This document shows, in pieces, positions 26,388 through 42,196 of a stretch of DNA of 64,000 nucleotides. Below the pieces are notes generated by a model, which saw only the letters and a program-made list of their open reading frames with translations, made no database searches and was not told where the DNA came from. The DNA lies in the NCBI GenBank assembly GCA_963799105.1, contig CAWCVR010000023.1:62001-126000 (forward strand), in the 5' to 3' direction. A program made the translations under genes and the position numbers. Numbering within the stretch: position 1 is the first letter of the stretch; each line of letters begins with the position of its first letter. The DNA is from CAWCVR01 sp963799105 (GTDB taxonomy: Bacteria > Acidobacteriota > Terriglobia > Bryobacterales > Bryobacteraceae).

Positions 26388-29300
26388 TTACTGTACGGCG
26401 ACGGTGACGCTGGCCGGCGTGGTGTTGCTGCCGACGCTGACCAGCAGGGGCTGCGCGCCGGTTGGCGTGCCTGGCGGGATGGTGAAATTCACCTGCATCA
26501 CACCGTAGATGATCCCCGGCGCCGACCCCCAGTATTGGATCGTGGTGGCAGGCACGCCGCTGACGGTCACGGTTACCGGCAGTATCGGCTTGTTGAGCGG
26601 ATTGCCGGAGGTGTTGGCGATGGCCCCGTCGGTGCTGGCCGGGTTGGTGGCGCCTTCGCCGGTCATGTAAAGGTACACTTCGGAGCCCTTTGCCGCGGGG
26701 TTATTCGGACCGTTTATCGTGCCATCCGCGTTCACAACCGAGCCCGGTCCGAAGCCCCGGCTGTTCTGCGCATAGATGCCGGGGGCCGCCTGCACCACGT
26801 TGTAGGGCACGGCGACGGACGGGACATTCGAGTAGACCACCTGAAGATTGGTCGAAGTGCGGCCGCCGACCGCATAAGGGACCATCACGCTGGTCTGGGT
26901 GGCCGAAGCGTAGATAATCGGCGCGGCGATGCCGTCGAAAAACACCTGCGTGTTGCCCAGCGTGGTGGGAAACTTCCCGGCAGCCGTCAACTGCTGCACT
27001 ACCACCAGTGTGGCGGGGCCGATGCCGGTGCCGCCGATGACGATATTCTCACCGGGTGAGACGGCCCCGGCGACCCAACTGGCGGCATTCACAACCGCGG
27101 TTACCACGGGCGCGGGAACGGCCGTTACCGTGAGGCTGACGTTGACGATCGCGGGGGTGAGAGAACTCGACGACGAGATGGTGACGGTGCCGGAATAACC
27201 GCCGGCCGCGAGAGTCTGCGTATTGGCCGAAACGGTCAGCGTGACGGCCGCGGTGCCGGCGGTCCCGCTGGTGGGATTGACGGTCAGCCATGCCCCATTA
27301 TCCTTGGTGGCCGTGGTGACGGTGTACGTGGTGCTGGCGGTCGAGGTCAATTGAACCGTCTGCGGCGTGGTAGCCTGGCCGACGCTGGCGGCGAACGTGA
27401 GCGTCGATTGGCTTACGCCGAGCTGCACCGCCGGCCCCACGGTCAGCAGCACCGGTATGCTGATGGGGCTGCCGACGGCCCCGGCCGAGGTGATGGTGAC
27501 CAGTCCGGTGTACGGCCCCGGCGAAAGCGAGGCGCCGTTGACGGAGATTTGAACCGTGCCTGACGCGGTTCCGGTAGTTCCGGAGGTTCCGGAAGCGCCG
27601 GCAGTGGCGATGATCCAGGGAGCGCCGTTGCCCGTGGTGGCGGCGACGGCGAACGGGACGCCGGAGGGAGTCGAACGTCACCACAACCTGCTGCGCCGCG
27701 GGGGCCGGTCCGCCGGCCAACTGGTTAAAGACAAGCGGAGTGGTGGAGGCCGTGATGCTGGCTTGCTGCACGGTCAGGGTAACCTGGATGACGATGGGAC
27801 TGCCGGTCGCTCCAGGGGAGGTGATCGTCACAGTTCCGTTGTAGGTTCCAGCGGCCAGACTGCCCGGATTGACGCTGACCGTCACGGTTCCCGGAGTGAT
27901 GCCGCCGCCGGCGCTGATGGAGGCCAACAGCCAGTTGCCGTTGGGCGGCGTGGTGGTAGCCGCGCTGATCGTGTAGGTGGCCGACGACGGTGTGGACACG
28001 ATGGCCACGGGTTGCGCGGCGGGAGTGGCGCCACCGACGATCTGGGTGAAACTGAGCGACTGCGTAGGAGACGAACAGGACCCCGCGCAGATGGCGCCGC
28101 CGTTCACGTAGAAGGTGACGGGGATGCGGAAGGGGCTGCCGGCCGCGTTGGGCATGTCGACGTAGATCGCGCCCCGCCATGTGCCGATGGCGAGGTTGGA
28201 GGCATCCACGCTGACGTTGAAACTGCCGGGCGTATTGCTGGTGATGCCGCTGATCGTCAGCCAGTTGTACAAACCGGTGTTCACCACGACATCGAACGGA
28301 AGCGAGATCGAGTCCGTGCCCACCTGCACCACCTGCGCGGCGGGAACCTGGCCACCCTTGGTCTGGGTGAACGACATGGAGCCGTCCGCCGCCTTGGGCC
28401 AAGTGACGCTGCCTAAGGCTCTGTTGACGGTGAACTGCACCGGGATGGAAATGCCGCTATCGGCCACGGGCGTTGCGCTGAGGCCGCCAGTGGCGGAGAT
28501 CGAGACGGAACCGTTATAGGTGCCCGGCAGCATCGAAGCGCTGTAGAGGACGGTGCCATTGACGGTCAGGGATGTGGGTGTCAGAGGCCCGGAGTCCAAG
28601 CCGCCAATCCAGGGGCTGGTGGCTCCCGGGGCGACGCCGGTCCTCTGAATCGAGGTGATGTTCAATTCCGAGGTAACCGGTAGAGTGCTGGCGAGGCTGA
28701 GGATGGCTTGGTTAGACGACGGGTAGTACGGCGAGTTGGGATAGAAAGAGAGCTGCACGGGCCCGGGTGGGGTGACGACCAACTGCGCCGCCGTGCTGAC
28801 GTATAGCCTTACGTCTACGGAAACGCTGTTGACGGGAGATTGTGTGGAGGGATCGGTCGCCGCGATGTTGATGGTGGCGTCGAGGTACGGAGGCCACGGC
28901 TGAGCTGGAATGCCGCTGGGGTTGATCGAGACGGTAAACGAGGTATTGTCGGTGGTGCCGGAGAGAGGGCCGGTGACCTGCACCCAGGCCGCGGTGGCCG
29001 CGGGAGGCGTCACGGTATAGTTCAGCGGCGCGCCGGTGTAACTGGAAAGGTTTACGGTCTGCGAAGCGGGCGTGGATTGCCCGACCTGGTACGGGAACAC
29101 CAGCGTATTGGTCGGGAGACTGGTCAGCAGGCTGTTCTGGAAAGTCACAGTCAGAACCACGGGAATGGTGATGGTGCCCTGGCCGCTGCCGTTGGCGCCC
29201 GGGATCACGGTGACCGAACTGGTGTAAGTACCCGGCGCCAGCCCGGCGGGATTCACCGAAACCGTGAACGAGCTGGGGGTGTTGAGCAGACTGCCGGGCG

Positions 29301-30516
29301 GCGGCTGGATGCTCAACCAGGAGGCGGTCGACGACGCCACGGTGAAGTTCACCGGCGTTCCGCTGCTGGTGCCGATGGGGACCAGGACCTGCGGCGCCGG
29401 AGTTGTGGTGCTGCCGAACTGGTACGTGTAGCTCAGCAAAGAGGCCGGCACATACAACATCGGGTAGTTCGAAACGTTGAGCGTGATGGGAAAGGACAGG
29501 CTGGTGGTTCCGTTGGGGAACAGCGCGCCGCCTCCCGGTATGGAGATCTGAATCGATCCGTTGTTGGCTCCCGCGGGCTGTGCGTCGCCGGCGGCCTGCG
29601 CAACCTGCACCGCCACCTGGACGCTGCCGTTGGCCGGAATCGTGGGGTTGGATACCGGCAGTGTGATCCAACTGACGCCGGGAGTCGACAGGCTGACACT
29701 GACGGCCTGTGGGGAGTTGGAATTCAGGGTAAAAAACTGCTGGGTCTGATTGGCTCCCGACCGCTGCCAGTTAAACACCAGGGACGCCGGGTTCACCGTG
29801 ACCTGCGGAGACTGGGTGACGGTCAGAGTAATGGTGATTTTGACGGGAACCGGGTTGGCGCCTTCCGGAGTCAGGGTGAGAGTCCCGGTGAGCGTACCGG
29901 GAGTCAGGGAGGCGGCGACCGCCGCATTGAAGGAAACTTGAACGGCGCTGGGCGGTGTGCCAAACACCTGGAAGGTGTACCAGTTGTCGACACTCCCCTT
30001 CGTTACCGTCAGGTTGGTAGTATCCCCGCTAACCGTCAGCGCCGATACGGGAGACGGGTAGACCGGACTTCCGGCGGCGTACGTTCCCAGCGAAAGGCTG
30101 CTCGTCTGCCCGCCCGGGAGGCCAACGCTGATGGTGCTCATGGTGACATTGACGGGCACGGCCACGAACAACCCGGAGCCGGCGACACCGCTGACAATCA
30201 TCGAGCCGGTGGTTGTGCCAAGCTGAAGCTGACTCGGGTTGACGCTGACTGAAAACGTGGCGGGCGTCACCCAGCCTCCCGCCGGAGTGCCGGAGATCGG
30301 GTTGATCCACGAATTACCGGGAGACACCGTGAACGGGATCGCCGTGGTGTTGTCGCTGCTCTTGACGGTGACCGTCTGCGAAGCGGAAGAGCTGGTCCCG
30401 ACCTGGGCATAGAAACTGATTGGGTTGGGCGTGATGACGAGAGTTTGAGCGTGCGCGGCCCCTGCGGCCACCAGGGCCAGGGCGATCAGTGCGAAAGCAG
30501 CGTACCGTTTGTTCAA
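26388..30516 (-). pseudogene. Giant secreted BACON-repeat protein with TIGR03437 C-terminal domain (one frameshift)
   Basis: The full reading encodes about 1,375 residues: a signal peptide (KRYAAFALIALALVAAG...AHAQ), about ten BACON-like beta-sandwich repeats (recurring SFYAQVG/LSFTQIVGG, SWLSIQP, FTVSVNP, GTYTSSVTV), and the Solibacter-type C-terminal domain (VPYAVGG, APGIYAQN, YLYMTGEGATNP, GVMQVNF). An extra base in the run at 27666-27668 breaks the frame in repeat nine. A TTG at 30516, six bases after a GGAGG site, is the likely start. BACON repeats usually bind carbohydrate or mucin-like ligands, so a surface or secreted adhesive role is plausible. Confidence 0.85.
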
Positions 30517-30748
30517 GGCAAACCTCCATCCATAGGCGGTCCCGAGCGAAGAGACGCCTCTAGCATATCGCGACCTGCACGAAGCGTGCCAATTGCATTC
30601 CCGCATAAAACATATTGTACTCTTTTTGTTTTAAATGCAAAAGAGTGTTCGGTTTGGCCGGAACCGGGGCCGCGGGGAACAGCCAAATCCCGGGGGCAAC
30701 CCGACACAGGGATGTGACGGATGGAAACGGCGAGGCCGGTGCAGGCTT

Positions 30749-30872
30749 GTGGGGCGGACGCCCTCGTCCGCAGCCGGCCCCCTGGCCGGCTTCCCGCAAA
30801 TGGCAAGCACCTGTTTCCGCGAGCTGGTAGCGGGACGGGGGCGTCCCGCGCTGACCGGGGGGTCCGCCCCAC
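30749..30872. repeat. Branched palindromic repeat R2, copy A
   Basis: An outer 11-bp stem (30749-30759, GTGGGGCGGAC, with 30862-30872) encloses two smaller perfect hairpins: AGCCGGCC/GGCCGGCT at 30772-30791 and GCGGGACG/CGTCCCGC at 30830-30849. The first 44 bases are the reverse complement of the end of copy C. The rest of the 30517-30901 gap shows no gene. Confidence 0.8.
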
Positions 30873-30901
30873 GATACTGGACCGGTTTCTCCCGCCGGGC
30901 T

Positions 30902-31468
30902 CTAAACGTACAAGTGGCGGCTCAGGATGTACTCCAGAACACGCTGGGGGACGGCGGCGGGGCGGACGCCTCGAGCCAGAGCGGCGCGGATGGCGGAAGA
31001 GGAGACGGCCATCTCCACGGTATCGAGACGCTCGACGGCGGCTTCGGGGGGCGTGTCATAGACGTGGCCGGGGCGGCTCACCACCAGGAAACGGACCGAG
31101 CGGGCTACGTCGCGCCAGCGGCGCCAGGTGCGGATCTCGGAGAAGGCGTCGGCGCCGGCGATAAAGAAAAGATCGTCCTCGGGGGCGAGCGAAGAGCGCA
31201 GTTTCTCGATGGTGTCGATGGAATAGCTGTGGACGGTGCCGGCTTCGAGCGGCGAGGCTTCAAAGCGCGGGTCGCACTCGCAGGCGAGCTCGGTCATGCG
31301 CAGGCGGTCGAGGTAGGGAGCCTGGGTGGCGCCGGCCTTGTGGGGAGGATGCGCGGCGGGGATGAAGAGAACGCGCTCGAGCTGGAAGCGGCCGGCGGCC
31401 TCGCGGGCGACCGCCAGGTGCGCTTCGTGAATGGGATCGAAGGTGCCTCCGAAGATTGCGAGTTTCAC
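30902..31468 (-). CDS. nadD: Nicotinate-nucleotide adenylyltransferase
   Basis: The 188-residue protein has the nucleotidyltransferase signature LAIFGGTFDPIHEAHL at its start and the C-terminal SSSAIRAAL motif (usual SSTxIR). Middle motifs (FIPAAHPPHK, FFIAGADAF, RFLVVSRPGH) also match NadD. It adenylates nicotinate mononucleotide to deamido-NAD. The GTG at 31468 puts the signature at residue 2; the longer frame upstream belongs to the cyclophilin shadow. It follows the cyclophilin gene by 7 bases in the same direction. Confidence 0.95.
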   Translation of the reverse strand: MKLAIFGGTFDPIHEAHLAVAREAAGRFQLERVLFIPAAHPPHKAGATQAPYLDRLRMTELACECDPRFEASPLEAGTVHSYSIDTIEKLRSSLAPEDDLFFIAGADAFSEIRTWRRWRDVARSVRFLVVSRPGHVYDTPPEAAVERLDTVEMAVSSSAIRAALARGVRPAAVPQRVLEYILSRHLYV

Positions 31469-31475
31469 GCCTCGG

Positions 31476-31964
31476 CTACGTCTTCTCGATTTTGATCGAG
31501 CGGATACGGACTTCCTGCTTGGGGCGGTCCTGGGCGCCGCGGGGGACTTCGGAAATCTTCTTGACCACGTCGTAGCCTTCGACCACTTCGCCGAAGACGC
31601 TATGTTTCTTATCGAGGTGCGGGGTGGCGGCCACGGTGATGAAGAACTGGCTGCCGTTGGTATTGGGTCCGGCATTGGCCATGGAGAGAATGCCCGGCTT
31701 GGAGTGCTTGAGATCGGGATGGAACTCGTCGGCGAATTTGTAACCGGCATCGCCGCGGCCGGTGCCCTCGGGGTCGCCACCCTGAATCATGAAATTGGGA
31801 ATGACGCGGTGGAAGATGGTGCCGTCGTAGAAGGGCTTACCGGTCTTGGAGCCATCGGCGAGACTCACGAAATTCTCGACGGTGCGCGGGGCTTCGCCGG
31901 CGAACAGCTTCACTTTGAAGACGCCGGCGGTGGTATCGAAAACGGCAAAAACTTGGTTGGCCAT
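31476..31964 (-). CDS. Cyclophilin-type peptidyl-prolyl cis-trans isomerase
   Basis: The 162-residue protein is a single cyclophilin domain without signal peptide: APRTVENFVSLA, FHRVIPNFMIQGGDP, GRGDAGYKFADEF, NTNGSQFFIT and HSVFGEVVEGYDVV. The catalytic Arg in FHRVIP is present. It should act in the cytoplasm on proline bonds of folding proteins. It heads a short operon with nadD. Confidence 0.95.
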   Translation of the reverse strand: MANQVFAVFDTTAGVFKVKLFAGEAPRTVENFVSLADGSKTGKPFYDGTIFHRVIPNFMIQGGDPEGTGRGDAGYKFADEFHPDLKHSKPGILSMANAGPNTNGSQFFITVAATPHLDKKHSVFGEVVEGYDVVKKISEVPRGAQDRPKQEVRIRSIKIEKT

Positions 31965-32107
31965 CCCTGCGATTGTAGCAGCGTGAGGGGAGCGCTTATG
32001 GCCTCGCCGCTCCGGCCGCTCGCCCGGAAGCCGTGAGAGAATCGGTTGGCAGGCTGGCGGGCCCAATGCCGCGTACTTTTGCCAGCATCGGGAATTCCGC
32101 GGAATTC

Positions 32108-32233
32108 GTGGGGCGGACCCCCTGGTCCGAGCGGGACGCCCTCGTCCCGCATGCGGAACGACGGTATCGTCATCTTACAGGGCACGAGCAGGCCGACGGG
32201 GGCGTCGGCCGCGGACCAGGGGGTCCGCCCCAC
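32108..32233. repeat. Branched palindromic repeat R2, copy B
   Basis: This is the most regular copy. A perfect 22-bp outer stem (32108-32129 with 32212-32233) encloses GCGGGACG/CGTCCCGC on the left and GGCCGACG/CGTCGGCC on the right, with a 40-base loop between them. It lies between the cyclophilin gene and the end of nadB. Confidence 0.85.
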
Positions 32234-32259
32234 TACTTCGGCAAACGCGTGGCGCGCCG

Positions 32260-33759
32260 CTATCGGAACAGGACGGCGGCATCCCGCTTCACGATGGAAT
32301 GCAGCGCCAGGCGGCCGCGCTTCTCCGGGTAATCGGCGCGGAAGTGGGCGCCGCGGCTCTCCTCGCGCGCCAGCGCGCAACGTGCAATTAGTGCCGCCAC
32401 CGCGTGCAGATTCCGCACTTCGGACGCGGGCGCGGAGGTTTCCAGACGGCGGCAGGCTTCCGCCAGGCCGGCAGCCTCGCGGATGATCCCGCAATGCCGC
32501 CAGGCGAGAGTCCGAATATCGGCCAGTGCGAGGACCTCCGCCCGCGGGGTGGCGGCCGTTTCCGGGTGGACCGCGCAGGAACCCCGGGGCGCACCGGCGG
32601 CTTGAGACAGCATGGCGCGCGCCGCCCGCGCGCCGAACACCACGGCTTCGAGCAACGAGTTGCTGGCCAGGCGGTTGGCGCCATGAACGCCGGTGCAGGC
32701 CACTTCACCGGCGGCGTAGAGACGGGGCAGGCTGGCGCGCCCGTCCAAACCGGTGCGGACGCCGCCCATGGCGTAGTGCGCGGCGGGGGCCACGGGAGCC
32801 GCCTCGCGTTCCAGATCCACGCCATAGCGGAGGCACGTCTGGTAGATTCGCGGGAAGCGGGCCTTCACGAAGCCGGCCTCGCGGTGCGAGAGATCGAGCA
32901 GCACGTGCGGGGCTCCGGTGGCCGCCATTTCCGACACCATGGCGCGCGCCACCACGTCGCGCGGCGCCAGCTCCAGGAGCGGGTGGTAGCGCTCCATGAA
33001 GCGCTCGCCGGCGGTATTGCGCAGATGGCCGCCTTCGCCCCGCAAGGCTTCGGATAGCAGGAAACACGGCGCTCCGGGAATCTGCAGGGCGGTGGGATGG
33101 AACTGCACGAACTCGATGTCCTGGATCTCGGCTCCGGCCCGGTACGCCATGGCGACGCCGTCGCCGGTGGCCACGTCCGGGTTGGTGGTGTGGAGGAAGA
33201 CGCGCCCCAGGCCGCCGGTGGCCAGCAGGACGGCGCGCACCCGAACCGGCTCCCCGTTCAACACGGCGCCCGCGACGCCGTCCCCACCCACCAGCAGATC
33301 GCTGATGGAAGAGTAGCTGCGCAGCGTCACATTGGAGAGCGACGAGGCCTTGTTGTAGAGGACGCGGGCGATCTCGCGTCCCGTGGAATCGCCGTGCGCG
33401 TGCAGAATGCGGTTGCGGCTGTGCGCCCCCTCGCGGCTGAACGCCAGTTTGCAGCCTTCGCGGTCGAATTCCGCGCCCCAGTCGATGAGCTGCCGGATGG
33501 CCGCGGGCCCTTCCTGGACCAGGGTGCGCACGGCGGCGCGGTCGCAAAGGCCGTCTCCCGCATACAAGGTGTCGCGCTCATGCAATTCCACCTCGTCATC
33601 GTCGCTCAGGGCGACGGCGATGCCGCCTTGCGCGTATTCCGAGGCGGATTCGCGCAGGCTCTCCTTGGCCACGACCAGCACCGATCCGGCCGAAGCCAGT
33701 TCGATGGCGGCGCGCAACCCGGCCACACCGGCGCCGATTATCAGGAAGTCCGGCTGCAT
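32260..33759 (-). CDS. nadB: L-aspartate oxidase
   Basis: The 499-residue flavoprotein has the FAD Rossmann motif FLIIGAGVAGLRAAIELA at its N-terminus, SEYAQGGIAVAL, HAHGDSTGREIARVL, the substrate-side EFVQFHPTAL, HYAMGGVRTGLDG and the second FAD motif GEVACTGVHGANRLASNSLLE. It oxidises L-aspartate to iminoaspartate in de novo NAD synthesis. The ATG at 33759 places the FAD motif at residue 5. The partners nadA and nadC are not in the window, but nadD is 800 bases downstream, which suggests loose NAD clustering. Confidence 0.95.
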   Translation of the reverse strand: MQPDFLIIGAGVAGLRAAIELASAGSVLVVAKESLRESASEYAQGGIAVALSDDDEVELHERDTLYAGDGLCDRAAVRTLVQEGPAAIRQLIDWGAEFDREGCKLAFSREGAHSRNRILHAHGDSTGREIARVLYNKASSLSNVTLRSYSSISDLLVGGDGVAGAVLNGEPVRVRAVLLATGGLGRVFLHTTNPDVATGDGVAMAYRAGAEIQDIEFVQFHPTALQIPGAPCFLLSEALRGEGGHLRNTAGERFMERYHPLLELAPRDVVARAMVSEMAATGAPHVLLDLSHREAGFVKARFPRIYQTCLRYGVDLEREAAPVAPAAHYAMGGVRTGLDGRASLPRLYAAGEVACTGVHGANRLASNSLLEAVVFGARAARAMLSQAAGAPRGSCAVHPETAATPRAEVLALADIRTLAWRHCGIIREAAGLAEACRRLETSAPASEVRNLHAVAALIARCALAREESRGAHFRADYPEKRGRLALHSIVKRDAAVLFR

Positions 33760-33856
33760 TCGCAAATGACGATGATAGCAGCCGCGGCGCCGCAGGGAGA
33801 GCGTGCCGCAACCTGGCCCACCCCGAGTGCACGGCCGCATGATAGACTTGCGTGGA

Positions 33857-34102
33857 ATGCGCCCCGGCACCCTTAACCCGCTGACTTTGGAAGAACACCG
33901 CGAACTGGGCGCCGAGATCCGGACTGCCCGCGTGCGCATGCGCCAGTTATGCGACTTGGTGGTGGGCGTCTACGGACCGAACACCCAGGCGTCGTTCACG
34001 TTTCTCAGGGCTGTGGAAGACCTCGAGCGGCTGAGCCAGGACCTGCGGGCGCAGGCGATCGAGGACTGGCCGGGTTATCCGATGGACAAGCTATATCCGT
34101 GA
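33857..34102 (+). CDS. Small unrecognised protein, 81 aa
   Basis: This short helical protein (GTLNPLTLEEHRELGAEI..., LRAVEDLERLSQDLRAQA, DWPGYPMDKLY) has no motif I recognise. The first ATG after the nadB promoter region (33857) leaves a protein with balanced composition, while the upstream in-frame ATG at 33803 adds a proline-rich stretch that looks non-coding. It is divergent from nadB. Coding reality is probable, not certain. Confidence 0.55.
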   Translation: MRPGTLNPLTLEEHRELGAEIRTARVRMRQLCDLVVGVYGPNTQASFTFLRAVEDLERLSQDLRAQAIEDWPGYPMDKLYP

Positions 34103-34113
34103 GTTGACGGATG

Positions 34114-34198
34114 GTGGGGCGGACCCCCGGACCCGCCGTTTCGCCACTAACGAAAAGCCGGCCAGGGGGCCGGCTGCGGACGAGGGCGTCCGCCCCAC
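34114..34198. repeat. Branched palindromic repeat R2, copy C
   Basis: The outer GTGGGGCGGAC stem (34114-34124 with 34188-34198) encloses a small TTTCG/CGAAA hairpin and the AGCCGGCC/GGCCGGCT hairpin. Its right 44 bases are the reverse complement of the left part of copy A. It separates the 81-residue gene from the M2 peptidase. Confidence 0.8.
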
Positions 34199-34213
34199 AC
34201 GGCCGCCGAGCCC

Positions 34214-36004
<1,791 letters not shown>

Positions 36005-36035
36005 CCTCAACACGGTATCAGATCGCGCGCCGGTT

Positions 36036-36065
36036 TTGCGGGCGGCAAACGGGACGTGGTAGAAT
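36036..36065 (+). promoter_or_regulatory. Promoter of tRNA-Asp
   Basis: TTGCGG (36036-36041) and TAGAAT (36060-36065) are separated by 18 bases and would start transcription about 15 bases before the tRNA. Confidence 0.5.
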
Positions 36066-36087
36066 GAAGAAGTCTGCGTGACCTTGC

Positions 36088-36164
<77 letters not shown>

Positions 36165-36400
36165 TTCCTTTTCAACCGGTCAGCTTCCATCCACCGATTC
36201 ATCTTCAACCCAGTCGGGAAACATGCCATGGCCCCACAGTCTTGACCGCAACCCTCTGCTCCCGTTACCTTTAGCTTGAAATCGGCAGAGCGCGGGCGCT
36301 GGCCGTCCCGGCTGGCCGGCGGCCCCGCGTCCCTGCCCCGGCGGCGGTATGATCGCTTTTGGCGCGTTTCGCCGCGTAACAAGTGGAAACAGGAGATCGT

Positions 36401-37168
36401 ATGTCAGGAAAAAAGCCGAGAGAAATACCACCCGTCCCCCCGTTGCCCAGGAACTACCGGCCCGACAACAGCATCCCCGTGCGCGTCAAAGATAAGGACG
36501 ACTGGGAAAAAATTGCGGCCCTACACCACATAGATGTTAAGAAACTGCTTATCTTCAATTTCAATACCACGAACCCTGACCATATCAACTACTACCTTCG
36601 CGCCAACGTGGGGTGCGATACGCCGACTGACGACAAGAAGAACTGGATGTTCACCACTTCCGCCGTACCGGGAGTGATCTATGTCCCGGACGGCCTTGGC
36701 GAGCTTTCCAAGCAATGCTTCGCCGGCGTCCGCTATCGGGTGCCGTACATTAAAGGCACGAGGAAATTCTCGTGCTGGCATGACTGCGCCCGAATGATCT
36801 ACCAATACAAACATGCCGCCGACCTCAATCCGGTAGCCGATGAGTACAGGCTTGCCGGCGTGAAGGCCGGCAACGCGGCCACCTTCATCAAACTCGCCAA
36901 AGAACTGAACTTCCGGTCGTTTCCGGTACCCGATGCCGTGACCAAGGAGTTCCTGGCCCAAAAGTTGAAGATGTACGGTCCGCTCTGGGCCCCGGGAGAC
37001 TGGAATGGTGAAGACCACATCATTGTCATCACGGGCATCGGCGATGACGAAGTAGTTTACTTCAACGACCCGGCATGGATTCGCACGGGTCCGGACAAGA
37101 ACGACCTATTCTGGTTCAACCAACACCTGGGCCAGGTTGACGGCGTCTCGCTCATGTACCTTCCGTAG
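36401..37168 (+). CDS. Papain-like cysteine protease with LysM-like N-terminus
   Basis: The protein (255 residues, no signal peptide) has a LysM-like N-terminal part (VRVKDKDDWEKIAALHHIDVKKLLIFN, residues 27-53) and a papain-like C-terminal domain. That domain has Cys125 in FSCWHDCARMIYQY, His206 in GEDHIIVITG, and Asn222/Asp223 in YFNDPA, the order expected for AvrRpt2/C39-like peptidases. The start ATG has an ideal AGGAG site 5 bases upstream. Base composition is visibly lower in GC than its neighbours, and it sits just after tRNA-Asp, which suggests acquisition. Such proteins are often secreted effectors. The target is unknown. Confidence 0.75.
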   Translation: MSGKKPREIPPVPPLPRNYRPDNSIPVRVKDKDDWEKIAALHHIDVKKLLIFNFNTTNPDHINYYLRANVGCDTPTDDKKNWMFTTSAVPGVIYVPDGLGELSKQCFAGVRYRVPYIKGTRKFSCWHDCARMIYQYKHAADLNPVADEYRLAGVKAGNAATFIKLAKELNFRSFPVPDAVTKEFLAQKLKMYGPLWAPGDWNGEDHIIVITGIGDDEVVYFNDPAWIRTGPDKNDLFWFNQHLGQVDGVSLMYLP

Positions 37169-37295
37169 CGGCCGCTGACGGCGCTGGCCCGGACCGATGG
37201 CCCGCGCGGTGGTCGGCGAAGCGAGGACGCGGCCGGCGAAACCCTCGCCTGCGCGGCGCCTTTCCTTCGCGTATACTGGTGCCAGGAGACAAACA

Positions 37296-37607
37296 GTGAC
37301 TGCCGCCTTCGCCACGCAGATCGAACTGGATGATCGGGGCATCGCCTGGATTGCCGGCACGAAAGTGAAGGTCACGGAAGTCGTTCTGGATAAGATCGCC
37401 TACGGATCGAGTCCGGAAGAGATCCATTTTCAACATCCGCATCTCTCATTGGCTCAGATACACGGCGCGCTGACCTACTACTACGAAAACCAGGATGAAG
37501 TCGATGAGCAGATCAGGCGCGGTTTGGAAGAGTCCGATAAGCTCGCCGCTCAAGTTTCGGATGCGGAGTTCCGGCGCAAGCTGGCCGGCCTGAAGCGATC
37601 CCGTTGA
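37296..37607 (+). CDS. DUF433 antitoxin-like protein
   Basis: The 103-residue protein has the DUF433 pattern (GIAWIAGTKVKVTEVVLDKIAYGSSPEEI, then LSLAQIHGALTYYYENQDEVD), a small winged-helix-like domain used as antitoxin and repressor. The GTG at 37296 follows an AGGAG site and a TATACT -10 element at 37272. The stop overlaps the start of the toxin gene by 4 bases, a typical toxin-antitoxin arrangement. Confidence 0.88.
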   Translation: MTAAFATQIELDDRGIAWIAGTKVKVTEVVLDKIAYGSSPEEIHFQHPHLSLAQIHGALTYYYENQDEVDEQIRRGLEESDKLAAQVSDAEFRRKLAGLKRSR

Positions 37608-37954
37608 GCGTCTCCTTCTACATGGATGTACACGTACGGCGTGCTGTCACAGCCGCATTGCGTATGCGCTCGATAGACGTGCTGACGGCACAGGAAGACG
37701 GTGCGGCCGAATTCGACGACGACCGGTTATTGCAGCGGGCGACGGAACTTGGCAGGGTTCTCGTCTCGCAGGATGAGGACCTCTTGCGGGAAGGTGTGCG
37801 GCGGTTGCGCGATGGCGAAGACTTCTCCGGCATCGTGTACGCGCATCAACTTCGGATCACGATCGGCCAGATGGTGGAGGATCTTGAGCTGCTTGCAGGG
37901 GCGACATCTCAGGACGAGTGGCGGGGAAGGATCGAATACCTGCCAATCGGATGA
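37604..37954 (+). CDS. DUF5615 PIN-like toxin
   Basis: The 116-residue protein matches DUF5615/Mut7-C-like PIN proteins. It has acidic residues in FYMDVHV, then VLTAQEDGAAEFDDDRLLQRA and VLVSQDEDLL, consistent with a metal-dependent RNase site. The start is the TTG of a TTGA overlap with the antitoxin stop. Paired with DUF433 it forms a probable type II toxin-antitoxin module. RNase action is inferred from the family. Confidence 0.85.
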   Translation: MSVSFYMDVHVRRAVTAALRMRSIDVLTAQEDGAAEFDDDRLLQRATELGRVLVSQDEDLLREGVRRLRDGEDFSGIVYAHQLRITIGQMVEDLELLAGATSQDEWRGRIEYLPIG

Positions 37955-37966
37955 GAGCCGCCGCCG

Positions 37967-41287
<3,321 letters not shown>

Positions 41288-41291
<4 letters not shown>

Positions 41292-42145
41292 TGCCGGTTT
41301 CCCGCCGCCAGTTCGCGGTCCGCCAGCAATTCGAGAAGTTGCGCCAGCACGTCGGCGCGGTCGCCGCCGCTGAGGGCCAGCGCCAGTTGGGAGGTGAGCA
41401 GGCCGTAGCGGGTACCCAGGTTGTAGCGCCGTCCGGAATCCTCGGCGGCCAGGTACTGTTCGCGGCGGGCGAGCGAGGCCAGCACCGAAGAGAATGCCAC
41501 GGGAGTGCCGCCGGCGCCGTCGATGGCCGCGCCCAGAAGGTCCATCACGGTGGGCGTGAAGGCGTGGATGCCGAAGAAGCAGAGATAGTAGCCGGCGCGC
41601 AGTCCGGGGACCACCAGGCTCTGTTCGGCTTCGGTGGGAGTGGGCTTTTCGATGACGGTATCGATGCGGTAGAGCCCTTCCCGCGTGGCCAGGCGGCGCC
41701 CGGTGACGGCGCCGTACAAGCGGAGCAAGTGTTCGCGGGTGGGTTGCACGCCGGAAACCGAGCAGCCTTCGGCCTGGGCGATCTCGACGATGCGCTCGGC
41801 GCTGGCCTGGCCGGGGCTGACGTAGAGGTGGTCGCCGACCATGTGGAGGAACGGGTCGCGGCCGGCGAACTCGCGGGCGCAGTAGACGGCGTGGGCGTAG
41901 CCGAGCGGCTGGGGTTGCGCGACCAGGCGGACGGCGGAGGCGTGAACCCCGGCGGCTTGAAGGTAGCGCTCCTCGTCGCCGGGCCAGACGACCACGCAGA
42001 TCTCCTCGACCTTGGCGGCGAGGGCCTGTTCGATGAGGATGCCGAGGACGGTTTTCTCACGCCCGTCGCGGTCGATGAGGGTCTGAAGCGGGAGAGCCCG
42101 CTGGTCGGGACCGGCGGCGGTGATGACCGCCTTTCGAATTCGCAA
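41288..42145 (-). CDS. GalU-like sugar nucleotidyltransferase
   Basis: The 285-residue protein has the start RIRKAVITAAGPDQRALPLQ of the GalU/RfbA fold, followed by PLGYAHAVYCAREF, DPFLHMVGDHLYVS, VIEKPTP and YLCFFGIHAFTP, so it should form UDP-glucose or a related nucleotide sugar. An AAGGAG site lies 7 bases before the TTG at 42145, which I take as the start. The longer upstream frame is repeat sequence. Its stop overlaps the start of the kinase fusion (ATGA), so both proteins are made together. This makes a shared sugar-nucleotide pathway likely. Confidence 0.88.
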
Positions 42146-42196
42146 GTAGTGGCTCCTTCGGAGAAGTGTAACCGATAGCGGGGGGATGGCGGGGGA